A stretch of 64,000 nt of DNA from Bacteroidales bacterium (GTDB taxonomy: Bacteria; Bacteroidota; Bacteroidia; Bacteroidales; UBA932), in assembly GCA_017469845.1 (NCBI GenBank), contig JAFUFP010000049.1:62001-126000 (forward strand), written 5' to 3'. The notes beneath the pieces are model-generated. The model ran no database searches, was not told the origin of the DNA, and was given only the letters and a program-made list of their open reading frames with translations. A program made the translations under genes and the position numbers. Of the stretch, positions 17,746 to 26,881 are shown one piece after another (position 1 is the stretch's first letter; the number at the start of each line of letters is the position of its first letter).

Positions 17746-18387
17746 TTATACTTCGTATTCTGTCGGGTCGAATCCTTCGAGGGCCTCCTTCCTTTCACGG
17801 CAGGTGGCGCACAGTCCGCAGTGGACGTGGCGGCCTTCGTAGCAGGAATAGGTCTTTTCGAAGGGAACCCCGATCTTTTTGCCCTCGAGGGCTATCTCCC
17901 TTTTCGTCATCTCGCAGAAGGGGGAGAGGATCCTCACTCCGACGTATGTCCCTTCTTCCGCCGCGGCGTCGATGGCGTTTATGAAAGAGGGCCTGCAGTC
18001 GGGATAGATGGAGTGGTCTCCGGCGTGGTTGGCGATGAGGACAGTGTCCAGACCCCTGCTTTCGGCAAGGCCGACGGCCACCGAGAGCATGATTCCGTTG
18101 CGGAAGGGAACCACGGTGCTTTTCATGTTCTGCTCGTCATATTCCCCGTGGGGGACGTCTTCGCCTCCTTCGAGGATACTGCTCCGGAAATATTTCCCCA
18201 TGAAATCGAGGGGAATGATGAGATGTTCGATCCCGAGAAGGGAGCAGTTTTCTTTTGCGCACGCGGTCTGCTCGAAGTCCTGACGGGCTCCGTAGGTGAA
18301 CGTGACGGCGAGGGAAATCTCGCTCCTGTATTTGTACAGGAGGGTGGTCGAATCCATTCCTCCCGAATATATCAGTACTGCCTTCAT
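17746..18387 (-). CDS. queC: 7-cyano-7-deazaguanine synthase QueC
   Basis: This 213-residue ATP-dependent enzyme turns carboxy-deazaguanine and ammonia into preQ0. The PP-loop SGGMDS is at residues 8-13. FRNGIMLSVAVGLAES is typical, and the C-terminal zinc site is seen in SCYEGRHVHCGLCATCRERKEAL. It is the first gene of the que operon. Only 25 nt separate its start from the RNase P RNA 3' end, so there is no room for a preQ1 riboswitch leader. Confidence 0.95.
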   Translation of the reverse strand: MKAVLIYSGGMDSTTLLYKYRSEISLAVTFTYGARQDFEQTACAKENCSLLGIEHLIIPLDFMGKYFRSSILEGGEDVPHGEYDEQNMKSTVVPFRNGIMLSVAVGLAESRGLDTVLIANHAGDHSIYPDCRPSFINAIDAAAEEGTYVGVRILSPFCEMTKREIALEGKKIGVPFEKTYSCYEGRHVHCGLCATCRERKEALEGFDPTEYEV

Positions 18388-18413
18388 TGTTGTACGCTTT
18401 TGAATAGAAAAAA

Positions 18414-18740
18414 AAGGTGGGGCGGTAAGCCGGTTTCCGTTTTTGATTCCGCCATTTATCTACGCAACCTACCCCCCGGCATCGGGCGGGCAGCCCTCAT
18501 CTGCCGGTATATTTGGTCTTGCAGGCCCTGACTCCGTACCCGGAGGGTATCGCTACACCCCGTCGTGGGCTCTTGCCCCACGTTTTCACCCTTGCCTTCC
18601 CGGAGAAAGGCGGTTGTTTTCTGTTACGGACGATATAAGATTACTCCCATCTGCGCTTTCCGCAGCAGGGTGCCCTGTCCTGTCCGGACTTTCCTCACCT
18701 CCCTTGGGGAAGGCGCGGCGGAACGTCCCACCTTTTGTTT
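18414..18740 (-). ncRNA. rnpB: RNase P RNA (catalytic subunit)
   Basis: On the minus strand the 5' part holds the invariant GAGGAAAGTCCGGAC followed by ACAGGGCACCCTGCTGC. The middle holds AGGGTGAAAACGTGGGGCAAGAGCCCAC, and the 3' part GGGTAGGTTGCGTAGATAAATG. The ends (about GGTGGGAC and CCGCCCCACC) pair to form P1. A run of eight U (18408-18415) closes the transcript. A TACATTTG -7 element sits at 18748-18755. The RNA forms the catalytic core that trims tRNA 5' leaders. The ends are good to a few nucleotides. Transcription reading past the terminator would enter queC. Confidence 0.95.
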
Positions 18741-18747
18741 TGCGCTG

Positions 18748-18755
18748 CAAATGTA
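18748..18755 (-). promoter_or_regulatory. -7 element of rnpB
   Basis: TACATTTG on the minus strand lies about 8-10 nt before the predicted RNase P RNA 5' end. No TTTG is seen at the right distance upstream. Confidence 0.6.
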
Positions 18756-18897
18756 GCGCTTTTCCGCCGTAAACTGAAATTTTTGATCGGCTGCGGCACT
18801 CTTAGGGGAAAAGGTTTGTGCGTCCGGGAAAATATCTGTACATTGGAACAATCTTCCGGAAGGAAAGATATCGGAAAGCAATTTCATAATCGGCAAT

Positions 18898-19371
18898 ATG
18901 GACAGAAACGAATTGTTGGATAAAGTCGCCAGGGCTTTGGACACCCAATCCCCGGAAGCGGCTTTCTATTATGACAGGACTACCGGCGAAGTTGAGATTA
19001 TCTTCGACGAGGTGTTCAGCGAGGTGTTCTCCCGTGAGGATCTCCCCGAGTGGGAGCGTGAACTGTATGATGTCGCGAGGAATCACGACCTTGTCAAAAT
19101 CGAACCGGTCCCTTCTTACGAGAAGTACCGCCACATGGAAAGGTTCATAGGAATGTGCGGAAACGTCCGTGTCGCGGACCGGCTTCAGAATGCCATAAAC
19201 CGCAAGCGCCCTTTCGCGAATTTCAAGGATGCTCTTTTCCGTCTCGGGATCATCGACCGTTGGAACGAATATCATGACGCCCTCATGAAGGAATACGCCG
19301 AAAGTTGGATAAAGGAAAACATCGAAGGATATGGCAAAGAAAATGACGAAACCCCGGAAGACGAAGAGTAA
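18898..19371 (+). CDS. UPF0158 family protein
   Basis: This 157-residue acidic protein is of the UPF0158 family (function unknown). Recognisable are AAFYYDRTTGEVEIIFDE near the start, YEKYRHMERFIG, and NRKRPFANFKDALFRLGIIDRWNEYHDALMKEYAESWIKENI, a helical stretch common to the family. Its last 41 nt overlap the start of the SNF2 helicase gene in another frame, which suggests translational coupling. Confidence 0.8.
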   Translation: MDRNELLDKVARALDTQSPEAAFYYDRTTGEVEIIFDEVFSEVFSREDLPEWERELYDVARNHDLVKIEPVPSYEKYRHMERFIGMCGNVRVADRLQNAINRKRPFANFKDALFRLGIIDRWNEYHDALMKEYAESWIKENIEGYGKENDETPEDEE

Positions 19372-21814
19372 GGCCACGGGAACAAAAAAGACTTCAAAGA
19401 GGCTTTCGAACATCTTCAAACCTGAGGAACTTTCGCTGGAGGAATGGCAGCGGGAACTCAGGCGTCAGGAAGCCGAGCGGGACGCTTTCGTATTCTATGA
19501 AGTTGACAGGGATTCTTCACCCGGGGAGTATGCCGTCCTCAATCCCCATACGAAGAACAGGTACACCGTTTTCTATCACGGGGAAGGGCACAGGTTGAAT
19601 TCATGTTCGTGTATGGATTTCAGAACATCGGGCCTCGGGACCTGCAAGCATCTCGAGTCAGTGAAACTGTGGCTCAAAGGGCAAAGGCATCGTCCGCTCT
19701 TGCCTCGTCCTTATACGACGAGAGTCTACATGGATTATTCCTCTTCCCCCTGGCCTTATGTGTATTACGGGACAGAAGACAGGGAGTTCTTCTCGACCGT
19801 TTTCGGTCCTCTCACGGAAGACGGTGAACGTATCTCCGCTGAAGGACTTCTCCACCTTGGTGAAGCGATCGGCGAGGCTTCCGAATCGGCTTTCTTCAAA
19901 GCCGGGGATGATGCCGTCGAATTCGCGGCAAGGGCGAAGGATGACCACGTCCGGAATCTTCGTCTCGACGCCCTCTTTTCGGACCCGTACTGGTGGAAGG
20001 GGGTGTTCAGGGAAGGTGTCGTTCCTTTCCCTTACCAGAAGGAGGGAATGGCGTTCGCCGCCAGGAACCGCAAAAGCATAATAGCCGATGAGATGGGCCT
20101 CGGAAAAACCATCCAGGCCATCGGGACCGCTGTCCTTCTGAGGAATGAGGGATTCATATCCTCCGCCCTGGTCGTTTGCCCGACTTCCCTGAAGTACCAG
20201 TGGAAGAAGGAAATCAGCAATTTCACCGGAGATGACGCCATCGTCATTGAAGGGAATCCCCTTCAGCGGAAGGATATGTACTCTTCACCCGCCTTCTTCA
20301 AAATAGTGTCATTCAACACCCTCAACAACGATGTCAAGACTCTCGGAGGGATGGATGTCGACATGCTCATCATGGATGAAGTCCAGCGTCTGAAGAACTG
20401 GAGCACACAGATAGCGAAGTCGGCGAGGAAGGTGAAATCAGATTATTCCGTCATTCTGTCGGGCACTCCTCTTGAGAACAAACTTGAGGAACTCTATTCC
20501 ATCGTGCAGCTCGTTGACCAGTATCTTCTGGGTCCCTATTATCTTTTCAGGGCTGAGCACATCATCTGTTCCGAAAGCGGACAGGTGACGGGTTACAAGG
20601 GCCTGAATGAAGTCGGTAAGACCCTTTCCCGGGCACTTCTCCGTCGGCGCAAAAGCGAAGTGTCCCTGCAGCTTCCTTCCAGAATGGACAAGAACCTATT
20701 TGTCCCGATGACCAAGGAGCAGATGGACCTTCATGAAGAATTCAAGGAGTCCGTCGCCAGAATCATCTACAAATGGAGGAAGATGCATTATCTGAGCGAA
20801 ACTGACCGCAAGCGCCTGATGAACCTTCTTTCCATGATGAGGATGGTCTGTGACAGCTCCTATATCCTTGACCAGAAGACAAGATATGACACGAAGGTCG
20901 AAGAGGCGATGAACATCATCGATGAGATAGTCGAGAGCGGAGAAGAGAAAGTGGTGGTTTTCAGCGGCTGGGAGAGGATGACGAGACTCATTTGCCGTGA
21001 ATTGGAGAGCAGGGGGATCGGCTTTTCCAATCTAAACGGGTCCGTACCTTCGGTGAAGAGGAAGGACCTTATGGACCGGTTCATGGAAGATCCCGCAGTG
21101 AGGGTCTTCGTGTCGACTGATGCGGGTTCGACAGGCCTCAACCTGCAGGTCGCTTCTTATGTGATAAATCTCGACCTTCCCTGGAATCCGGCCGTACTGG
21201 AGCAGAGGATCGGAAGGATCTACCGCCTTGGGCAGAAGCGCGGTATACAGGTGGTGAATCTGGTCGCTACGGGCACCATCGAAGAAAGGATCCTCAAGAA
21301 ACTGAAGTTCAAGACCGACCTTTTCGATGGAGTCCTGAACGGTGGGGAAGACACGGTCTTTTTGGATGACAGGAAACTCGATACTCTTGTAAGGGATCTC
21401 GGCTTCGTGGAGGAGATGGAAGAGGAAGCACCATCTGGCGGACTTGACGCCATCGAGGAAGCGGTTGTCGAGGAAAGCGAAATCGAACGGAGGAAAGACG
21501 ATTCTCTTCCTCAAGGAGCATGTGATGGCGTTTCCGATTCCCCTGATCCTATGGAAGAGTCCGCTTCGGAAGAGAAAGTCCCGGAACCGTCCACTTCAGA
21601 TACCGTCCCCGCTCCCGAAGAAGTCATCGCCCAGGGCGTTTCTTTCTTCGGCAATCTCCTTTCCACTCTCAAGGATCCCGAATCCTCCCGGAGGCTTGTG
21701 GACACCATCGTCAGGGAAGACCCTTCCACCGGCAAAGCGTCCATCAATATCCCGGTTTCGGACAAGCGGACGGTGATGCAGGTATTCGACCTCATAAGGA
21801 AGCTTCTGAAATAG
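19331..21814 (+). CDS. SNF2-family DEAD-like helicase with N-terminal SWIM zinc finger
   Basis: This 827-residue ATP-dependent DNA translocase has a Lys-rich start, then a SWIM zinc finger with C92, C94, C105 and H107 (SCSCMDFRTSGLGTCKH). The helicase core has motif I IADEMGLGKT at 252-260, motif II IMDEVQRLKNW, motif III LSGTPLENKLEEL and motifs V-VI DAGSTGLNLQVASYVINLDLP followed by QRIGRIYRLGQKR. The last 200 residues are Glu/Ser/Pro-rich and low in complexity, ending in a short globular piece. Such proteins remodel protein-DNA complexes. The overlap with the UPF0158 gene hints that the two act together, but nothing here proves it. Confidence 0.9.
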   Translation: MAKKMTKPRKTKSKATGTKKTSKRLSNIFKPEELSLEEWQRELRRQEAERDAFVFYEVDRDSSPGEYAVLNPHTKNRYTVFYHGEGHRLNSCSCMDFRTSGLGTCKHLESVKLWLKGQRHRPLLPRPYTTRVYMDYSSSPWPYVYYGTEDREFFSTVFGPLTEDGERISAEGLLHLGEAIGEASESAFFKAGDDAVEFAARAKDDHVRNLRLDALFSDPYWWKGVFREGVVPFPYQKEGMAFAARNRKSIIADEMGLGKTIQAIGTAVLLRNEGFISSALVVCPTSLKYQWKKEISNFTGDDAIVIEGNPLQRKDMYSSPAFFKIVSFNTLNNDVKTLGGMDVDMLIMDEVQRLKNWSTQIAKSARKVKSDYSVILSGTPLENKLEELYSIVQLVDQYLLGPYYLFRAEHIICSESGQVTGYKGLNEVGKTLSRALLRRRKSEVSLQLPSRMDKNLFVPMTKEQMDLHEEFKESVARIIYKWRKMHYLSETDRKRLMNLLSMMRMVCDSSYILDQKTRYDTKVEEAMNIIDEIVESGEEKVVVFSGWERMTRLICRELESRGIGFSNLNGSVPSVKRKDLMDRFMEDPAVRVFVSTDAGSTGLNLQVASYVINLDLPWNPAVLEQRIGRIYRLGQKRGIQVVNLVATGTIEERILKKLKFKTDLFDGVLNGGEDTVFLDDRKLDTLVRDLGFVEEMEEEAPSGGLDAIEEAVVEESEIERRKDDSLPQGACDGVSDSPDPMEESASEEKVPEPSTSDTVPAPEEVIAQGVSFFGNLLSTLKDPESSRRLVDTIVREDPSTGKASINIPVSDKRTVMQVFDLIRKLLK

Positions 21815-21837
21815 CCTTCCGGGGATCCCTTTCCGCT

Positions 21838-21859
21838 CCGCCGCGGTTTCCCGTGGCGG
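21838..21859 (+). terminator. Hairpin terminator after the SNF2 helicase gene
   Basis: An inverted repeat CCGCCGCGG-TTT-CCCGTGGCGG is followed, about 8 nt later, by a run of T. It lies 23 nt past the stop. Confidence 0.65.
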
Positions 21860-21883
21860 ATACCGACTTTTTTGATTCCTTCA

Positions 21884-21915
21884 TTTGTGAATTGGACCGA
21901 AAAGGGGTAACTTTG
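21884..21915 (+). promoter_or_regulatory. Promoter of the receptor kinase gene
   Basis: TTTG (21884-21887) and TAACTTTG (21908-21915) are separated by exactly 20 nt, a consensus Bacteroidota promoter. It directly follows the upstream terminator. The leader to the ATG at 21945 is about 20-25 nt. Confidence 0.75.
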
Positions 21916-21944
21916 GAGTCGGAAACTTCAATTTGTCGATTCTG

Positions 21945-24233
21945 ATGACGGAAACGAGCACATCGGGGCCTCTGAGCATTCAATTCATCTCGGAGAACGA
22001 TACCCGGTCTTCTTATGAGGAAATCCCTTCCTATGGATTCAACTGTCTGGTGAAAACCAGGCGGCAAGGCCGTTGGTATGTACTTAAGGGCCTCAAGGAA
22101 GAATATCGGGCAAGTTCGGTGTATCTGGAACTTCTCAGGAAGGAATATGACCTTATGGTCCGGCTGGACCATCCGAACATTGTCAAGGCCTATTCGAAGG
22201 AAATCAATCCGGTTTACGGTCCCTGCATCCTTATGGAGTACATAGACGGAGTCACCCTGGATGTCTTTCTCGCTTCCCGTCCGTCGGCCGAGGCTCGCCG
22301 CAAGGTTGTGGACCAACTTGTGAGTGCGCTTGTCTATATCCACGGCATGCAGATTCTGCATCGGGACCTCAAACCCGGCAACATCCTGATCACCCGCAAC
22401 GGGGGCAACGTCAAGATTCTTGATTTCGGTCTGTCTGACTCGGATGACTACGCCATCCTGAAGCAGCAGGGGGGCACCGTCAAATACATGTCTCCAGAGC
22501 AGCTTGAAGGAAAGCATACCGATGTGAGGTCAGACATATATTCGTTCGGACTCATACTTCGGAAGGTATTCCCCCATCGGGCCTGGATGGTGGCTTCCCG
22601 TTGCACCGCGAAGGACCCCGACAGGCGTTATCCCACGATGGAATCCGTTCAGATAGCCCTCCGCCGTACTTCCCGGGTGCACCGTCTTTTCCCTTTCGTC
22701 GTCGCTGGTGCGGCCGTTATACTTGCATTGCTGTTGCCACGGGGAAAAAACGTCCCGGTTGAATCTTCCTCCGGCGCTGACGCGAACGTTTCGGAAGATC
22801 TTCTTGCCTATTACAACGAAGCGGCATGGTACGGGCTAACCGCCATGGAGGACATTTATACGGAACTGGACAAAGGTGAGTGCTACACTGAAGTGCTGAC
22901 TTCACGCCTTTCCAATTTGAGATCTGAAGTGGCCGGCAGGGTCAAGGATATGAGCAACCTATATTCAAACGGCAGTGCGGAGCATGCCTTTTTCGTCTCA
23001 CGCTGCGACGAGTGGTTGGACCATTATCTCTCCTCCGCCCTGAAGGAAATCGGACAGAAGAGCTCTTCCTACGAAGATGCCTACAGGCGGGGCCGTATCA
23101 GTGCAAGGGCGGTCGACAGTTTGCGTTGGATTGTCTCTCCGGTAGTCTCGGTGTTGCCTGCGGGCGATGTTTCGGCGACCTCGGCCTCCAGTGGAGTGAG
23201 TCTGCAGGACTATTCTTTCGCAGGGGACTCGAGGATGGGAATATGTTGGGGACCTTGCCATTATCCGTCGGTTCACGCTTCTCATGCCTATGCTGACGAT
23301 ACTGACGGGGACAAGCGTCTTAAGATGGACTCCCTTGTGCCCGGAACCACGTATTTCGTGAGGGCTTTCGTCGAAACTCCGGCGGGTGTTTCTTACAGCA
23401 ACGAGATTTCATTCACGACAGCCGATGGACAGATATCCGTTCCGGAAGGGGCTGTGCCCGGAGTTTTCACCGTAAGTGAAGGAAAGCGGGTGTATTTTTC
23501 GAGGAGCAATCTCCAATACAGGGCGTCTACGGACACATGGCGTTTTGCGGAACATCCTTACGACTGCGTCGGCAAGGACAACATGAAACTTTCCCCCTCG
23601 TATTCCGGGTGGATCGACCTCTTCGGATGGGGAACCAGCGGATATGACCACGGGGCTGTGGATTTCGAGCCATGGAGCGCCAACCCCGATACCCGGACCG
23701 ACGAACTGCATTACGCCTACGGGCACAAGGAAAGTTCCCTTTCGGACGGTGACGGAAGGGCGGATTGGGGATATAATCCCATCGTGAACGGAGGCAATGA
23801 GGAACACCTTTGGAGGACTCCCGGAGTGTTGGAGATGCTGCATCTTCTTTTCGTGCGCAATACCGCCTCGGGCATACGTTTCACCAAGGGACAAGTGGAA
23901 GGCGTGAACGGCCTGATCATCCTTCCTGACAATTGGAGGAGTTCATACTGGCCGCTCAATTCGGTCAATGACGTTGTTGCCACCAGCGATTCCAACATTT
24001 TCACGGCGTCCCAATGGAGTGAAAATCTCGAGAGCCATGGTGCGGTGTTCCTGCCGGTCGCCGGTGTAAGGACTATAGACGGAGTCGTTGTCGTCGGAGG
24101 GTACTATACTTCCGATGTCGCGGCAAGGGACGCTTATCATATGAACCTTTCTTTCGGTACTGTCGAAATTTCTTCGAGCGGTCACCGCGGAGACGGTCTT
24201 TCGGTCCGTCTTGTACAGGATTACCCTTACTAG
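21945..24233 (+). CDS. Transmembrane Ser/Thr protein kinase with extracytoplasmic FISUMP-like sensor domain
   Basis: This 762-residue protein starts with a Hanks-type kinase domain (about 28-240): Lys48 in YVLKGLK, HRD at 139-141 in ILHRDLKPGNIL, DFG at 160-162, and SPEQ near 183. One transmembrane helix follows (about 249-266). The outer part has a helical stretch, then an Fn3-like segment ending LVPGTTYFVRAFVETPAGVSYSNEISFTT. The final 270 residues resemble the Fibrobacter succinogenes major paralogous (FISUMP) domain: KRVYFSRSNLQY, FGWGTSGYDHGA, GNEEHLWRTPGVLEMLHL and SVRLV. This is a one-gene receptor kinase; the ligand is unknown. The kinase core is complete and should be active. An upstream in-frame TTG (21933) is an alternative start. 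Confidence 0.85.
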   Translation: MTETSTSGPLSIQFISENDTRSSYEEIPSYGFNCLVKTRRQGRWYVLKGLKEEYRASSVYLELLRKEYDLMVRLDHPNIVKAYSKEINPVYGPCILMEYIDGVTLDVFLASRPSAEARRKVVDQLVSALVYIHGMQILHRDLKPGNILITRNGGNVKILDFGLSDSDDYAILKQQGGTVKYMSPEQLEGKHTDVRSDIYSFGLILRKVFPHRAWMVASRCTAKDPDRRYPTMESVQIALRRTSRVHRLFPFVVAGAAVILALLLPRGKNVPVESSSGADANVSEDLLAYYNEAAWYGLTAMEDIYTELDKGECYTEVLTSRLSNLRSEVAGRVKDMSNLYSNGSAEHAFFVSRCDEWLDHYLSSALKEIGQKSSSYEDAYRRGRISARAVDSLRWIVSPVVSVLPAGDVSATSASSGVSLQDYSFAGDSRMGICWGPCHYPSVHASHAYADDTDGDKRLKMDSLVPGTTYFVRAFVETPAGVSYSNEISFTTADGQISVPEGAVPGVFTVSEGKRVYFSRSNLQYRASTDTWRFAEHPYDCVGKDNMKLSPSYSGWIDLFGWGTSGYDHGAVDFEPWSANPDTRTDELHYAYGHKESSLSDGDGRADWGYNPIVNGGNEEHLWRTPGVLEMLHLLFVRNTASGIRFTKGQVEGVNGLIILPDNWRSSYWPLNSVNDVVATSDSNIFTASQWSENLESHGAVFLPVAGVRTIDGVVVVGGYYTSDVAARDAYHMNLSFGTVEISSSGHRGDGLSVRLVQDYPY

Positions 24234-24314
24234 GACAGACTTGAGGGATGCCACCCGTTGTTGCGGGAGAAAAGGAAATTCAGATCCGTTTCCGCCGAAA
24301 ATTATTCTTTTTTC

Positions 24315-24345
24315 TTGCGGAAAAAAGATTTTCGGAGTAATTTTG
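24315..24345 (+). promoter_or_regulatory. Promoter of pyrG
   Basis: TTG (24315-24317), 20 nt spacer, then TAATTTTG (24338-24345). The predicted leader is about 20 nt. Confidence 0.6.
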
Positions 24346-24371
24346 AGCCCCTGTTAACAGATAGCATCCCC

Positions 24372-26015
24372 ATGAAAAAAGCAAAGTATGTCTTCGTAAC
24401 AGGCGGTGTCGCATCCTCTTTGGGAAAGGGCATCATCGCGGCCTCTCTGGCCAAACTTCTCCAGGCGCGCGGCCTTCGCGTCACTATCCAGAAATTCGAC
24501 CCCTACATCAACATCGACCCCGGAACGCTCAACCCCTACGAGCACGGAGAATGCTACGTCACGGAGGATGGAGCCGAAACCGACCTGGACCTCGGGCATT
24601 ACGAAAGGTTCCTCGGTCAGCACACTTCCCAGGCCAACAACGTCACTACCGGAAGAATCTACCACACGGTCATAACCCGTGAAAGGGAAGGGGCGTACCT
24701 CGGGAAGACGGTCCAGATCGTGCCCCACATCACCGATGAAATCAAACGCAGGATGCTCCTTCTGGGGAACTCCGGAAAGTACGACATAGTGATAACCGAA
24801 GTGGGAGGAACGGTAGGTGACATGGAATCCCAGCCTTTCCTCGAGACGATAAGGCAGCTCCAGTGGGAGATGCCCGACGAGGACCTCGTCAGCATTCACC
24901 TCACGCTTGTCCCGTACCTTCGGGCCGCAGGTGAACTCAAGACCAAACCCACCCAGCATTCCGTCCAGATGCTCCAGCAGGCGGGAGTCCATCCCGACAT
25001 AATAGTGTGCAGGACCGAGAAGGAACTTTCGGCGGATATCCGTCGCAAAGTCTCCCTCTTCTGCAACGTCAAACCCGGTCATGTCATAGAGTCTATCGAC
25101 GCCCCTTCCATCTACCAGGTACCCCTCAACATGGAAGCCGAAGGACTCGACGACCTGGTGCTGGGACATTTCCGCATGGAGTGCCCGAGGCCGGATTTCA
25201 CCGCCCTTAACGACTTCTTGGACCGTCTGTACAATCCCGAGCACGAAGTCGATATCGCCCTTGTGGGCAAGTACGTCGAACTGCAGGACGCGTACAAGTC
25301 CATTCAGGAGGCTTTCGTCCATGCCGGAGCGGCTTTCCGCTGCAAGGTTCACGTCCATACCGTGCACAGCGAAAAGGTCGACTCCTCCAACGTGGGGGAG
25401 GTTCTCGGGGGAATGGACGGCATCCTCGTCGCACCCGGATTCGGTGAGAGGGGACTGGAGGGAAAGGTCATCGCGATCCGCTACGCCAGGGAGAACGGCA
25501 TACCCTTTTTCGGGATATGCCTCGGAATGCAGATGTGCGTGGTCGAGTTCGCGAGGAATGTCCTCGGATATTCTGACGCGGCTTCGACGGAGGTCAATCC
25601 TTCCACTTCGCATCCCGTCATAGACATGATGGAGGCGCAGAAGAAGACGACGGTGAAGGGCGGCACGATGAGGCTCGGCGCCTACGGATGCTCCCTTGTT
25701 CCGGGAACTCTGGCCCACTCGATCTACGGAAAGGACTTCATAACGGAACGCCACCGTCACCGCTACGAGTTCAACGGGGATTACCTTCCCCAAATGGAAA
25801 AGGCGGGACTTCTTGCCAGCGGCCGCAATCCCGAGTCCGGACTCGTCGAAATAGTCGAACTCCCTTCCCATCCTTTCTTCATCGGAGTGCAGTTCCATCC
25901 CGAGTACAGGAGCACCCCGGAAAATCCCCAGCCCATTTTCGTGCGCTTCGTCGAGGCTGCCATGACAAGACGCCAGGATGTCAGGGGAAATGACCTTTGC
26001 CGCGCCTCCGAGTGA
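24372..26015 (+). CDS. pyrG: CTP synthase
   Basis: This 547-residue enzyme aminates UTP to CTP using glutamine and ATP. The N-terminal amidoligase domain opens with KYVFVTGGVASSLGKGI and holds PYINIDPGTLNPYEHGECYVTEDGAETDLDLGHYERF, both near-invariant. The C-terminal class I glutamine amidotransferase domain has the nucleophile Cys in PFFGICLGMQM and the His-Glu pair in GVQFHPEYRSTPENPQP. The ATG at 24372 gives the family N-terminus; a longer frame upstream spans the promoter and is rejected. Length is normal. Confidence 0.97.
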   Translation: MKKAKYVFVTGGVASSLGKGIIAASLAKLLQARGLRVTIQKFDPYINIDPGTLNPYEHGECYVTEDGAETDLDLGHYERFLGQHTSQANNVTTGRIYHTVITREREGAYLGKTVQIVPHITDEIKRRMLLLGNSGKYDIVITEVGGTVGDMESQPFLETIRQLQWEMPDEDLVSIHLTLVPYLRAAGELKTKPTQHSVQMLQQAGVHPDIIVCRTEKELSADIRRKVSLFCNVKPGHVIESIDAPSIYQVPLNMEAEGLDDLVLGHFRMECPRPDFTALNDFLDRLYNPEHEVDIALVGKYVELQDAYKSIQEAFVHAGAAFRCKVHVHTVHSEKVDSSNVGEVLGGMDGILVAPGFGERGLEGKVIAIRYARENGIPFFGICLGMQMCVVEFARNVLGYSDAASTEVNPSTSHPVIDMMEAQKKTTVKGGTMRLGAYGCSLVPGTLAHSIYGKDFITERHRHRYEFNGDYLPQMEKAGLLASGRNPESGLVEIVELPSHPFFIGVQFHPEYRSTPENPQPIFVRFVEAAMTRRQDVRGNDLCRASE

Positions 26016-26041
26016 AAAGGGAACATTTTTTGCGGTAGGGG

Positions 26042-26842
26042 ATGAAGGCAATACCTTTTTTTGAAATGACAAGGATTTTTTCATCTCTGAAATACGTTCT
26101 TCCGGTCGTCCTGGCCGCATCCATGTGCCTGAATTCCTGCGCGAGGGGAATCAAACAGTACAAGATTTCCGTCGTAAAGGAGTATCCCCATGACGAGGCT
26201 TCCTATACGCAGGGCCTTTTCTTCGACGGCTCCCAGATGTACGAGAGCACGGGCCAGTGGGGCGAGTCGACATTCCGGAAAGTCGATCTCCAGAGCGGGA
26301 AACCTCTCCGTAAACTGGACTTCGATTCGAAGTATTTCATCGAAGGGTCGGTGATGCTGGACGGCAGCCTTTTCATCCTCACCTGGACCAACAAGGTCGT
26401 TTTCGAGTACAACGCCTCCACCCTTGAGTATGTCCGTACGTACTCATATCCCCGGGAGGGCTGGGGACTCACCACCGACGGGAAACAGCTCATCGCTTCG
26501 GACGGGTCGGCGAACATCTATTTCATGGACAAGACCCTGAAGGTTACGAAGACCCTTCCGGTGAAGATGAACGGAAGGCCGGTGCGCCAGCTCAACGAAC
26601 TGGAGTGGATCGACGGGAAGATATGGGCGAACGTCTATACTTCCGACATCATCGTGATAATAAACCCCTCCAGCGGGGAAGTGGAGGCGACGGTGGACTG
26701 CACGGGCCTTCTCCCGGGAAAACTGAGGGACCGCCGGACCGACGTCCTGAACGGCATAGCGCAGGATCCCACCAACGGGAAAATCTACCTTACCGGCAAA
26801 TACTGGAAACGGCTCTACGAAGTGAAAATAGTCGAAAAGTGA
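26042..26842 (+). CDS. Glutaminyl-peptide cyclotransferase (plant-type), lipoprotein
   Basis: This 266-residue protein is of the plant/bacterial glutaminyl cyclase family, a five-bladed propeller that converts N-terminal glutamine of peptides to pyroglutamate. The signal ends in SMCLNSCARG with a lipobox Cys, so it acts at the cell envelope. Family stretches are DEASYTQGLFFDGSQMYESTGQWGEST, GWGLTTDGKQLIASDGSANI, LNELEWIDGKIWANVY and LNGIAQDPTNGKIYLTGKYWKRLYEV. Bacteroidota secrete many proteins whose N-terminal Gln is cyclised after signal cleavage. An alternative start is the ATG at 26066. It ends in a clear terminator. Confidence 0.9.
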   Translation: MKAIPFFEMTRIFSSLKYVLPVVLAASMCLNSCARGIKQYKISVVKEYPHDEASYTQGLFFDGSQMYESTGQWGESTFRKVDLQSGKPLRKLDFDSKYFIEGSVMLDGSLFILTWTNKVVFEYNASTLEYVRTYSYPREGWGLTTDGKQLIASDGSANIYFMDKTLKVTKTLPVKMNGRPVRQLNELEWIDGKIWANVYTSDIIVIINPSSGEVEATVDCTGLLPGKLRDRRTDVLNGIAQDPTNGKIYLTGKYWKRLYEVKIVEK

Positions 26843-26847
26843 AAAAT

Positions 26848-26881
26848 GCCCTGCGGAATTACTCCGCGGGGCTTTGTTTTT
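26848..26881 (+). terminator. Rho-independent terminator after glutaminyl cyclase gene
   Basis: The stem GCCCTGCGGA pairs with TCCGCGGGGC (26848-26872), followed by TTTGTTTTT. The TTTG of the next promoter lies in this T-tract. Confidence 0.85.

Noticed and set aside
18388..18412. preQ1 riboswitch before queC
   Set aside because: Only 25 nt lie between the RNase P RNA and the gene, too short, and no preQ1 aptamer core is visible.
24354..26120. 588-codon minus-strand frame
   Set aside because: It mirrors CTP synthase, whose residues are near-invariant; high GC3 leaves long antisense frames open.
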